Assembly (NCBI GenBank): GCA_026770575.1
Contig: MU657169.1
Location: forward strand, 356,019-414,896
Direction of reading: 5' to 3'
DNA from: Pelagophyceae sp. CCMP2097
Taxonomy: Eukaryota > Sar > Pelagophyceae
Length of the DNA stretch: 58,878 bases
Program-made: the position numbers and the translations under genes
Notes under the pieces: generated by a model
Databases searched by the model: none
Told to the model about the DNA's origin: nothing
The model's input: the letters and a program-made list of their open reading frames with translations, nothing else
Part shown: positions 10,697 through 19,879 of the stretch, piece after piece
Position numbering within the stretch: position 1 is the first letter of the stretch
How the letters are laid out: the number at the start of each line of letters is the position of its first letter

Positions 10697-11977
10697 ATGC
10701 CGGCCGCGCCGGCGCATACCGCGCGCAGGTCGTTCGTCGCCGCGGCGCTCCTCGCGTCGAGCGCCACCGCGTTCGTCGCGCCGCAGGCGCCCGCGCGGGT
10801 CGGTCCCCAGAGCCCGCAGAGCCCTCGGAGGGGCCGCCGGCGCTCGCGGCGGCGACGCGACGCGGCGTAGGCGGCGCTCCGACCCGAGTCGGCGCTGCAG
10901 GGTGCGGCCGCGGCGTCCCGCGAGGCTCTTGGGCGCAGCGCGTTCCTCGATGTGTCGGTGGAAGGTGCAACCCGTCAGGCGTCGTGGCCCCCGGCGACTT
11001 TAAGAACGGGCTCACCATCGAGCTCGAGGACTCGGTCTGGAAGATCCTCTCGTTCCAGCAGACGAAGACGGCGCGCCAGGTACGTGTGTGGAACGACTGG
11101 GCGCGGCCCCGCGAGGCCCTCGACGGGAACACGGACCTTATACGGGACATCGACGGACCCTCGATGGACCCTATACGGACCGTCTCCGGCCTCGGTCGCG
11201 CGTCGAGGTGTCATCGCATCGACCACGCTTCCGCTAGGCGGCCATGGTGCGGACTTCGCTGCGGAATCTCATTACGGGAACCACTGTCGACCAAACTTTC
11301 CGCATCAGCGAGAAGATCACGACGGCGGAGATCGACAAGATGGACGCCATCTTCTCCTTTGTCGACGGCGAGAACGTCGTCTTCCTGAACTCTGACTCGT
11401 TTGACGAAATCTACATCCCCGTAAGCGTCCTTGGCCAGACCTTTGGCAAGCCCTATTCCTGACGCGAATAGGGCATGAACGTGCCGAACATGGACATGCT
11501 CAAGGACGGCATGACGTGCAACATCATCATGTGGGGAGACAAGATTATCGACGTCCAGTTGCCCTCGTCGGACACGTACGAGGTGAGGCCATACGACGGC
11601 CCGCCAGAGGGACCGTATACCATTGGCCCGTCGTAGACATCGGCCCCCTCGAGACCATGGGTCCCTCGACCAGTCTGCGGCTGAGAGTGGTCGAGCGGGT
11701 TGATGCAGTGCTCCGGTGCCTCGGTCGACCCTAGTGCTCAGGACGCTCTTACTCAGGTGAAGTACACCGAGACCGGCCTGAAGAAGGCGGCGTCGACGGG
11801 TGCGTCGCTCGCTTGCGTCGGCGCCTTGAGTTGACGGTCGAATTAGGCCAACAAAAGGAGGCGACCATCGAGTCCGGCGCCGTGATCAAGGTGCCTCTTT
11901 TTATCGAGATCGGAGACATGATCAAGATCAAGTGCGAGGACAAGGAGTTCATGGAGCGCGTCAACACGAAGAAGTAG
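10697..11977 (+). CDS. efp: Plastid-targeted translation elongation factor P
   Basis: Six exons: 10697-10802, 10979-11079, 11238-11420, 11472-11582, 11757-11799 and 11847-11977, joining in frame to 224 residues. EF-P relieves ribosome stalling at polyproline. The precursor begins with a signal peptide ending in SSATAFVAP, matching the ASAFAP plastid-import motif of complex algae. Domain I starts GDFKNGLTIELED, the central part is LRNLITGTTVDQTF, and the C-terminal OB domain ends with GAVIKVPLFIEIGD, close to the family signature. The loop that carries the modified Lys in E. coli reads TKTARQAAMVRT here, so Arg seems to occupy the tip. The first intron (10803-10978, GTCCCC donor) is the least certain; others have GTACGT, GTAAGC, GTGAGG or GTGCGT donors. 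Confidence 0.9.
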
Positions 11978-11989
11978 GAATCACACCGG

Positions 11990-12340
11990 GAGCAATCCCC
12001 GAAAGGAGAAAGTGGCGCCGCGGGCGCGGCGCATGTGTGTGGCCTGGAGAGCCTCAGCCCTTCCGACCTCTGCAGGCACCCGAGGGCCTGGCGTTATTAG
12101 GCATGAGAAATAGTGCTGCGGCGAAAGCCGGCGTGTACTCTAACGAAGCACCTCTGGGACTCGAGCTTCTCGGGGACTCTCGCGCCGGGCATTGATCTCT
12201 GGGACTCGCTCCGGGCACAGATCCTCTCCCAGGACACTCCTGGGACTCTCGCGCCGGGCACGGGCCCTCTCCCAGGACGTTTGCATGGGCGTGAGGGTCG
12301 CTTCCTCCTGGCGGCTCCGCATCCTGATCTTGTGTCCCCC
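11990..12340. other. Intergenic, imperfect GC-rich repeats, no gene seen
   Basis: Downstream of EF-P. It contains repeated GGGACTCTCGCGCCGGGCA-like segments at about 12174-12192 and 12243-12261, with CTCTCCCAGGAC between and after them. No coding signal. Confidence 0.6.
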
Positions 12341-12344
12341 ACCC

Positions 12345-12457
12345 CACTCGCCTGCGAGCCCAATAAGTCAGATTTGATAAAATTAAATTTAACTGACTTT
12401 TTTTTGGTTACGCTTTTCAATTTCAATTGAAAAATTCGTAGGACTCGCAGGCGAGTG
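12345..12457. mobile_element. Possible MITE-like foldback element, 113 bp
   Basis: Inverted termini 12345-12361 (CACTCGCCTGCGAGCCC) and 12441-12457 match over 17 bases with one mismatch. The interior is very AT-rich in a GC-rich genome. The octamer GTGTCCCC occurs just outside both ends, though not flush on the left, so a target-site duplication is only suggestive. No coding capacity. Confidence 0.5.
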
Positions 12458-12490
12458 TCCCCGACCCGCTCTCAAGAACCCGGGTTTGAC

Positions 12491-12602
12491 GGTCATTCCC
12501 TTTTGGGGCAGCCCCACCCAGGGTGGATTTTAAGCAAGCAACCCCCGGTCATTCCCTTTTGGGGCAGCCCCACCCAGGGTGGATTTTAAGCAAGCAACCC
12601 CC
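12491..12602. repeat. Perfect 56-bp tandem duplication
   Basis: Bases 12491-12546 repeat immediately at 12547-12602. The unit starts GGTCATTCCCTTTTGGGG and ends AAGCAAGCAACCCCC. It lies just after the 3' end of the TilS-like gene. Confidence 0.92.
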
Positions 12603-12647
12603 CCCGGAGATTAGACGTCCCGACGCCCGCGTGACCAACGGGCTGCG

Positions 12648-14950
12648 TTATGAGTCGTCGCCGACGAATCGGTAGCAGAGGCGGAGGCGGCGCGTCGGTG
12701 TTTCGTCGCCGCGCGGCAGGGTGAGGAGCGGGACGTGTTCTCGGAGTAGTGGAGAGTCCGTGAGGTCGTCGAGCGCCCGGAGGTGCGGCGGCCTGCGTGG
12801 GGCGTGGAGGCAGGGCTTTCTGGGCCGCAGCGAACGAAAGGCGAAGCCAGGTGTTTCCGGGTCCCCAGGCCTCAGACTCACTTTTTCGTCTTTTGCGCTT
12901 TGCATCTTTCGCCGCCCTCTGCGCCTTTCCCCCCGGCGTACTCGAGCGTCGAGACGTCGGCGCAGACGACGACGTCGTACGAAAAGGCGCCGGAAACGAA
13001 GAGCGCGTCGAGCCTACGGAGCGCGTTGGACGAAAAGGGCCTCGAAAAGGTTGCGCTCTGAAGACACCAAGGCGCTCACGTCGTCGGTTCAAAGTTCCGT
13101 GCGCCGTCAGAGTCGGACGCCGAGACCGCCTGCGTCGCAGAGTCGGACGCTGTGGAAGGGGCATGCTCGGAGGGACCCAGTGCTGGGCACGCTCGGACTC
13201 ACCCATCGGCCGATCCGCGTCTCCGTGCCCCCGACGGCGACGACGGCGGGCGCGTCGTCGAGGGGCAGGAAGAACGCTTCGCGGAAGATGTAGATGAAGC
13301 CGCGGCCGTCGAGGTACGTCGACCACCCTGTTTGAAGAGATGCTTTTCCGAATCCTGGGCCACCGGCCAACCCCGAAGACGGCAGAGATGCTTTTCCGAA
13401 TCCTGGGCCACCGGCCCACCCCGAAGACGGCCGTCCCACGGACCTTTCTTGAGGTTGAGCCAGCCCGGGCAGGGCGGCTTGTCCGTTTGCGCCTCTGTTT
13501 GGCGGCGCGCATCATGGCTCGACTCCTTGTGGCCTTTCTGGCCCGCGAGGCGGGCGAGCACAACCCGGAGCGCTTTTTCCGAGAGGGCGCCCATGCCGAG
13601 CGAGTGCGCGAGGTCCATCATGACGTGGCGCCAGAAGAAGGCGCCCTCGTGCTGGAATGACGCCGCGTCGAAAAAACACCCCATTGCGCCGCCTCTTTGG
13701 ACTGCGGCGGCAAACGGCGAAAAGATGCGCGCCTGCGCCAAATCCGTCAAAGCGTCGGCGTCAAAGGCGAGGCGCTCGAGGTTGCGCATGCTCCCCGTGC
13801 CATAAACGTCGCTGAGGAGGGGCACGATCTCGTCGCGGAGGCGGCCACGAGTGCTCCACTTCGGTGTCGAGTCGAGAAAGTACGGCACGCCGACGCCGTG
13901 CGACACGGTCAAGATCTCCTCCTTGTGGTGCCGCAGAAGTGGGCGCGCGACCTAGCCCTTTCTCAATCACTCGGGGCGTCTGCACTTTGCCACGGGGTGC
14001 CACGGGGACGCGGCGCTTGCACGCGAACACCGTGCGTCCTTTGCTCGGCGAGCATGCCGGAGAGGCCGAGGACAGCCTGGGGTGGTTGCGTCGGCGCTGG
14101 TCGGTCGTTTGGGGCAACGCACGACACCTTTCAGCGCGTTGGACAAGCAATTTTCGGCCACGTCGCCGGCGTGGTGCCCCAGCAGCACCGCCGCGCCATT
14201 CCGCAGCGCCGCCGCGTACAAAGCGAAGCGCGCCTCGCGCGCCAAAGCCTCGTACGCGTCGCGCGCAGTCACCCCGCGCCTGGTTCGACACCCTCCGTCG
14301 CCTTGCGCACTCGGTCATCCGAAGACTCCCAAAAGGACCTCGTCCTACCTGAGCGTCTCGGGCATGGCGCGGACCGTCAGGTCGCAGCGGAGCGACTTGG
14401 CCCACCTGGGGACGATTCGCAGCCTCGCCTCGGATCCGTCTCGGAACAAGTCGTCTCGGGACGGGGTCTATCGCACGCACCTTTTCAAAAAGTCGGCCTC
14501 TGCGTTTGATTCTGGGCGGTTGCCATAGTTGATGTGCGCCGCGGAGACGTAGAACCGCCGGCTCTCGGAGTGCGGGAACACGGCCGCGTCGCGGAGTTGG
14601 CACAGGAGCCACGTCAACACCATCGAGTCGACGCCGCCCGACAACGAGATGAGCGCGACCATGACGTCGCCCGGGCCGCGGGGGGTGCCCTCTGCGTTGT
14701 CGCCAAGCAATTGCTCGCCCTCGAAGCCGGTGCAGTTCAGCCCAGCTCGATCGCACTCCGCGAGGACAAAGGCCTGCAGCGTCCTGCCGAGCGCAGAGTC
14801 CATCGCGGCGGCGCGGACGGCGGCGATTGGGCCGTCGGCCTGGGCGCGGTCGAGGATGGAGTCGTCGTCGAGGGTAGAGGGGTGCGTCGTCTCCGCGAGG
14901 CGCAGCCTAAATTTTTGCAAGTACGCGTACGACGCCGTCTTCCCCGTCGC
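12648..14950 (-). CDS. TilS-like tRNA(Ile)-lysidine synthase / PP-loop ATPase
   Basis: A multi-exon minus-strand gene. The first recognised exon (about 14950-14482) has the PP-loop SLSGGVDSMVL. Next come RWAKSLRCDLTVRAMPETLR, then TARDAYEALAREARFALY with LGHHAGDVAENCLSNALKG (the HH..D..E signature), then GLSGMLAEQRT, then VARPLLRHHKEEI with LRDEIVPLL, all in TilS order. Intron 13328-13443 is clear; later exons carry GWSTYLDGRGFIYIF, SSNALRRLDALFVSGAF and the C-terminus ending 12648. TilS converts C34 of tRNA-Ile(CAU) to lysidine and is needed in plastids; a plastid role is inference because the N-terminus is unresolved. A novel C-terminal extension follows the core. Confidence 0.72.
13336..13431. 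repeat. 48-bp tandem duplication filling an intron
   Basis: The block beginning AGAGATGCTTTTCCG at 13336 repeats at 13384 with one or two mismatches. It makes up most of the 116-bp intron (13328-13443) of the TilS-like gene. Confidence 0.88.
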
Positions 14951-14957
14951 ACCCTCT

Positions 14958-15855
14958 CTAGTCACTGGTGCTGCGGCAGTTTCCGACGCTGCTGCGGCAC
15001 CTGCGGGCCGTGGCCTTTCGGAAGCGGTCGAGGGCGCGGCCCTGCTGCGCGTCGGCGTCGAGGCGGGCGTCGACGTCTGCGAGGAGCGCGCGCAGCGCGG
15101 CGGCGTCTTCGCCGGGGGCGCCGCCGGGGAGGGCGCAGTGGCGGGCGGCCATCCATGCAAACACCTAAGCACACGTTTACGAGGGCCAGAGAGGTCCGTA
15201 CGCGGAGAGGACCGCCCGGGGTCCCGGTAGAAGGACCCCGTCGAAGGACCCGGTAGAGGACCAGGGACTCTACTGTCTTTTGTGTTTGCGAGGGCACCGG
15301 CAAAAGGCCTGCCGCGCCGGCGAGAGCTCGGCGGTGGCGTTCCATCCGGGTCGGTCGGCGGCGCCAAAAGCGGCCTCGTAGAGTCCCTTTGCGCGCGCGG
15401 AGCAGCGCTTGACGCGTTGCTCGTAGCCGCGCTTCGCTTCGTCGGACGCGTCGAGACCCAAACGCAAAGCGTGGCGCGCGAGCTGATCGAGGACGACGAT
15501 GAGCGCGACGGCGCCGCGCGGCGTGCAAGCCCACGCTGAGAGGCCGCCCGCCTCTGCAGAGCGGACGAGGCCGCCGAAGCGCGCGGCGACGGCGGCGTCC
15601 ACCTCGTCGCGCTTCTCGTCGCCTAGCCGTCACTCGTCGCCTCGCCGCCTCCTTCCAGGGATACGCACGCGCGAACCAGCGCTGCGACTGGAGGTCGTCG
15701 AGGGTCTCGCCGCGGTCGCCGAACCAAAACGCGAGCACGGCGTCGATCTCACTTTCCTGCCGCATCTCCGCATGCCGCATACGCAGCCACCGCAACGCCC
15801 AGGCGCCGCCGACCGCGACCGCGGCTGCCGCTGCCAGAGCCCGCGACGGCGCCAT
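14958..15855 (-). CDS. DUF924-family protein with N-terminal membrane anchor
   Basis: Exon 1 is 15855-15669 and exon 2 starts at 15622; the 46-bp intron (GTGCGT ... CTAG) joins RWFAR to DEKRDEVDAAV in frame. Exon 1 has a hydrophobic helix (ALAAAAAVAVGGAWALRW) and the DUF924 start VLAFWFGDRGETLDDLQSQ. Exon 2 has LIVVLDQLARHALRLG, the family core (LDQxxR). A further exon carries FAWMAARHCALPGG and ends near 14958. The exact junction before that exon was not resolved, and the family's usual C-terminal FGRxPHRN segment is not visible. Function of DUF924 is unknown. Confidence 0.68.
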
Positions 15856-15994
15856 GGCGTCCCCCGGCCCCTCAAGCTTGCAAGGTGTGTTCAGCCCTTT
15901 CGCTAAAGGTGTGTTCAGGGCTGGACCTGGGGAAAAGTCGGGAGCTAGCCCCACCCACCCACCCACCTCAGCCAGCCCAAGAGGCTCGGCTCGG

Positions 15995-17497
15995 ATGGCG
16001 GCGCTGTCGGATACGGCGTCGGCGTCGACGCCGCAGTCGAACAAATTCCGCATCTACGTGTGCGTTGGCTGATGGAGGTCGTTTGCGATTTGAATGGCGC
16101 CGGTGTGCCTCTTCCCCGAATGCCCTGATCGGCGGTCCCGACGCCTTTCGCAGGTCGCAGGCGGAGAAGGTCGTGGGTGCGGCGTTCCAGAAGAACTACA
16201 TGGTGTATCCGGTGCACCTCATCGAGCGCGGCGCGGACGGAAGGGACGTCTCCGACGTCATCTCCACCAGACGCTACTCCGAGTTCGAGGACCTCCACGC
16301 AACTTTGTTACGCCGATTTGGCCACAACGGCATGCTCGTCCCCTCGCTGCCCCCAAAGGCCGGGTGGGGCACGGGTGAGAGGGTCGTCTCCGCGCGTGTT
16401 CGGGCTTTATCCTTATTCTGTGCTGACGTCTTGGCAAACCCGTTCTTATCCGACGATGCGTCCTGGCGCGCGTTCACGACGCCCGACGAGAAGCCCGGGT
16501 CGGCGACGGTGGTCTCCATGGGGCAGCTGCAGTGGGACCAGGCTGTGGAAGCGGCCGTGGCCGCTCGGCCCGCACTCGATGACTCAGACTTTGGCGACGT
16601 CCCGACCGTCCAAGAACGCGACGAGGACGACGTCTTCGCCGCCGCGTTACAGGAATTGGACGCTTTAGACGCCGTGCTGCGCCGAGCGCAGGCGGCTTCG
16701 GAAGCGGCCGCGCTGACGTTCCAACGTGCGGCAAAGGACCTCGACGAGCTCGCGGCGGCGACGCAGGCCTGGGCCCAAGTCGAGCAATTTCAGATGGCCG
16801 CGCTGCGCCAGGGCGACAAGCCGACGCTGTTTTCATTGCATCAACCCGACGACGCCACGCCGCCCCCGTCGCCGTCTTCGGCCGCCGCGCCGCGCAGGTG
16901 CGCGCTACTCCGCGCGCACGACGCCTTAGACGACTTTGCGCGCACCGTGGCCACGCCGCTGCCCGACGTGCGACGCCGCGTCTTATGGCAAAACAGTCAT
17001 AGATTGGTGGCGGGGACCGTTGTACACCAAAGCCTTGCGACCGTCGTACGCAGGTCCTGCGCGCTCTCCTCGCAGATGTCGTCCTCTACGAGCTCCAGCA
17101 GGCGCGGGACCTGCGCGACCTGCTCCGGCGCCTCGGTGACGCGGACCGGGCCGTGCGGTCGGCGGCAGACCGCCTGGCGCGCGGGGCCCGGGCGGCGCCA
17201 CCGCCGCGCGACGCCGTGGCGGCGCACCGCGACCGCGCGGCGCACGCGGCGGCGTGCCGCGCGGCTCTGCTGGAGTGGTCTCTGCCCCGCTTCGCGGCCC
17301 GGCGCGCCGACGCCGTCGCCGCGTTCGCGGCGCACGCCGAGCTCGTCTCCGTTTTGCTCGGCGCGCCGCTCAACGAGCCCGCGACGCCGCAGCTCCGCCG
17401 GCGCGCCGCCGCCGCCTGCGCCGTACTTCTGCAGGGCGACCTTTTGCAAGCGGACGCCGTCGCGCGTCTTTTGGCGGCGCTCCAGCTCGACGACTAA
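15995..17497 (+). CDS. PX-domain protein (sorting-nexin-like)
   Basis: Exons 15995-16057, 16161-16967 and 17054-17497 give 437 residues; introns are 103 and 86 bp. The N-terminal PX domain (about residues 15-140) has the lipid-contact motif RRYSEFEDLHATL and the proline turn VPSLPPK, and should bind phosphoinositides on endosomes. The rest is helical (LQELDALDAVLRRAQAASEA; LLADVVLYELQQARDLRDLL), suggesting a BAR-like dimerisation region as in sorting nexins. It faces away from the DUF924 gene, whose start lies 139 bp upstream. Confidence 0.85.
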
Positions 17498-17751
17498 TCG
17501 ACTGAAAGACCCGACGCCGTAAATCCAAATGCGCAAACGTACCAACGTCGCGGCATGGGAGGTATCGTGCATGCCTGACGCCGTGTCCCGGCAGAACTCC
17601 GCCAGCAAACTCTTGTTCGGAGTCGGCGGCCGCGGAGTAGACTTCTCTCGCGATCGACGGAGACAGTGTCGACGGAGAGAAAGGACCTTGCCCAGGATTT
17701 CAACAAACACCCGGCCACTTCAATCCTCTTCGTCCCGGAAAAGTCACCTTT
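17498..17751. other. Short intergenic, no gene seen
   Basis: Between the PX gene and the WD40 fragment. It holds a run TCGACGGAGACAGTGTCGACGG but no coding or RNA signal I recognise. Confidence 0.4.
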
Positions 17752-18096
17752 GATGTCTATAGCGCCGCGTTCTCGCCCGACAGCAAGCGCGTCGTGAGGG
17801 CGAGCTGCGACGGGACGGCGCGGCTGTGGGACGCCGAGACGGGCGCGGTCCAGATAACACTTCGGGGGCACACCTGCTACGTCAAGAGCTGCGCGTTCTC
17901 GAGCGACGCCAAGCGCATCGTGACGGCGAGCATGGACTTCACGGCGCGGCTGTGGGACGCCGAGACGGGCGCGCTGCAGAAAACGCTCGAGGGGCACACC
18001 GTCACCGTCATGAGCTGCGCGTTCTCGAGCGACGGCAGGCGCGTCGTCACGGCGGGCTGCGACATGTCGGCGCAGCTGTGGGACGTCGCACTCTAA
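17752..18096 (+). CDS. WD40-repeat protein fragment
   Basis: About two and a half WD40 units: AAFSPDSKRVV, then TARLWDAETGAVQITLRGHT, then CAFSSDAKRIVTASMDFTARL, ending QLWDVAL at 18096. No in-frame ATG precedes the first blade, and a seven-bladed propeller cannot form from what is present. It is therefore a fragment or the last exon of a gene whose start is lost. The C-terminus is the same as that of the WD40 gene at 58482. WD40 propellers bind proteins; no partner can be named. Confidence 0.6.
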   Translation, partial: DVYSAAFSPDSKRVVRASCDGTARLWDAETGAVQITLRGHTCYVKSCAFSSDAKRIVTASMDFTARLWDAETGALQKTLEGHTVTVMSCAFSSDGRRVVTAGCDMSAQLWDVAL

Positions 18097-18359
18097 TCTT
18101 GATGAGTTTCTGGCTCTCGACTTGGAGCTCGGTTGGTTCTGAGTCGACTGCAGCGGGGCGTCGACGTATGGAGCTTTTTGCGGTGCGGCAGAGGCCCAGG
18201 TGTGTCTGTGCATCGAAGCAGAAGAAATTCAAAAATTGATCACCAAATATCACCAAGAATTCAGACGGTACTGGCGCTTTTGCTCCTACACGCGTGATAG
18301 GCGCCCCTCGCGGACGACAGAGAAAGGGGACTCCGAATTCGACTCGCGCCAACGGCGGT

Positions 18360-18456
18360 ACAACTGTAGGAATTCCTACAGGATAAAAAAATGAACAAAA
18401 AATAAATTAGGGAATTCCGGGCCTAGGATTCCTAGGAATTCCTAGGAATTCCTAGA
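18360..18456. repeat. AGGAATTCCT palindrome cluster
   Basis: Several copies of the 10-bp palindrome AGGAATTCCT, three overlapping at about 18430-18455 and one at 18369. A similar cluster lies at 57000-57050, also 3' of a WD40 gene. Confidence 0.85.
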
Positions 18457-18480
18457 CTTCCCGGGGCAAAAATATAAACC

Positions 18481-18560
18481 TCCCTGACGGGGAATTGGCC
18501 CCGGTCTTCCGCGTGACAGGCGGAGATACTAACCACTAGGAACCCCTATACGATCAGGGG
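18481..18560 (-). tRNA. tRNA-Asp(GTC)-like relic, probably a pseudogene
   Basis: Reading the minus strand, acceptor CCCCTGA pairs with TCAGGGA (6 of 7). An anticodon arm TCCGCCTGTCACGCGGA has GTC in the loop (bases 18515-18517). GTGGTTAGTATC is the eukaryotic tRNA-Asp D-arm. About 10 nt (GGGTTCCTAG) are inserted in the D arm after GTATAG, and the T loop is CCAATT rather than TTCAATT. These defects argue for a tRNA pseudogene or the head of a tRNA-derived SINE. Confidence 0.75.
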
Positions 18561-19380
18561 CAGGTAAACAGCACGTATATCTTGAATGCAGTCAGGTTTT
18601 TGAGTGAGGGTACTGAGGCGGCCTAACGACGTTAATATAAATTGTTCATCACTGACCTCTTGTGCCGATGCAACGGCAGTGGCGCATAGTATATAATTGA
18701 TGTTATTTGAGAACAACGCTCCTCGGATACGCGCTCAATTCCTCGCCGACGCTCCAACAACTGCCATCGCGGCTAGTTGCGAGTCGCCCGGCGGCGCCGA
18801 CGCACATCGGCGTCGACTCGACGCGGAATTCAGACTCTCGAGCGGGATGGTGTCCGCCGCTGAAAGACTGTAGGAATCCCCTCTGTGAGGCTCCGAGGCT
18901 ACGACGCACAAATCATGCGAAGCACTGTGAGCGGTGCACACAGGGTACGACTCCTCTTAACCAAAAGCTTCTCAGGCAATGTAGTAAAGCGTCCTCGAGC
19001 CTAGATATATCCCCTCTGCATGCAAGCAAACACCCACAGCACCGCGACTTTAATCGATCGGGGCACCAGCCCGTGCCTATAATTGTACCGAGGAGGAGTA
19101 CGGGCTTCACTGCCTTCAGCTCAGCCGCAGACTGCTGCATCGTACGTTTAGAATTTGTATTCATCGATCTTCGGATCGGGAGCCTGAGAAGCTGAAGGTG
19201 CGGCTAATAAGCGAGGTCTACGAGGGCGATGGGGAGTGGGCCCACAGTGTCTCTTGCGGGGAACGACTGGCAAAAAGAACAAAATTTGTGAAGTCCGATT
19301 TAAATAAAATAAATCATGTTGGTTGGGCAAAAAACTCCCGTCGGGGGATTGAAATATTCGCCAAATTTAGCGACGGATTT
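18561..19380. other. Gene-poor region of lower GC
   Basis: A frame of 163 codons is open on the plus strand at 18707-19195 but resembles no family and has mixed composition. AGTATATAATT near 18688 could be a TATA element. The patch may be remnant mobile sequence; I found no LTR, reverse transcriptase or transposase motif. Confidence 0.4.
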
Positions 19381-19879
19381 AGGTGACTTTTGGGACAAAA
19401 AAAAGGCGCTCGAGCGGCTCGACGTCGCCGCCGCGTCGTGGTCCTACCCGCTTCGGGCTTTGGCGTCTCGGGCCCGATGCTGTGCGGCGTCGACCTGGTT
19501 GTCGCCGTCGAGGGTTTGGAGCCGGGGGGCGTCGTCGTGGCTGCGGCCTCCGATGCCTCGCGCCGCGCCGCCATCGCAGCCGCGGCGCGCGGCGGCGGCC
19601 GTGAGTCCCGCGCTGACCCAGATGACGCGGGGAGGCCCGAGACGTCGGGATGCAGACACTACATCGCGGCCCCTTTGGGCCTCCGCCCGCCGCTCAACGC
19701 ACTCTAGGCGTGCTTGTCGTGTCCTCGGTGGGCTTTGCGCGGCTGCCGCCGGGGAAGTTTTCTGTCGTCGACGGCGGCGACGAGTCACAACCAGGCTGCG
19801 TCTGCCGATGCGCGTCGTTTTGCAACACACATGCGACGCGCCCCTCGCTGCAGAAGACCGTTTTGCAACGACGCTTCCG

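Noticed and set aside
12491..12602. CRISPR-like or attachment-site repeat
   Set aside because: Only two directly adjacent copies and no spacers, in a eukaryotic genome.
18707..19195. 163-codon frame as a gene
   Set aside because: No domain, no splice pattern, mixed composition, and lower-GC surroundings. Also no LTR or polymerase motif to call it a retroelement.
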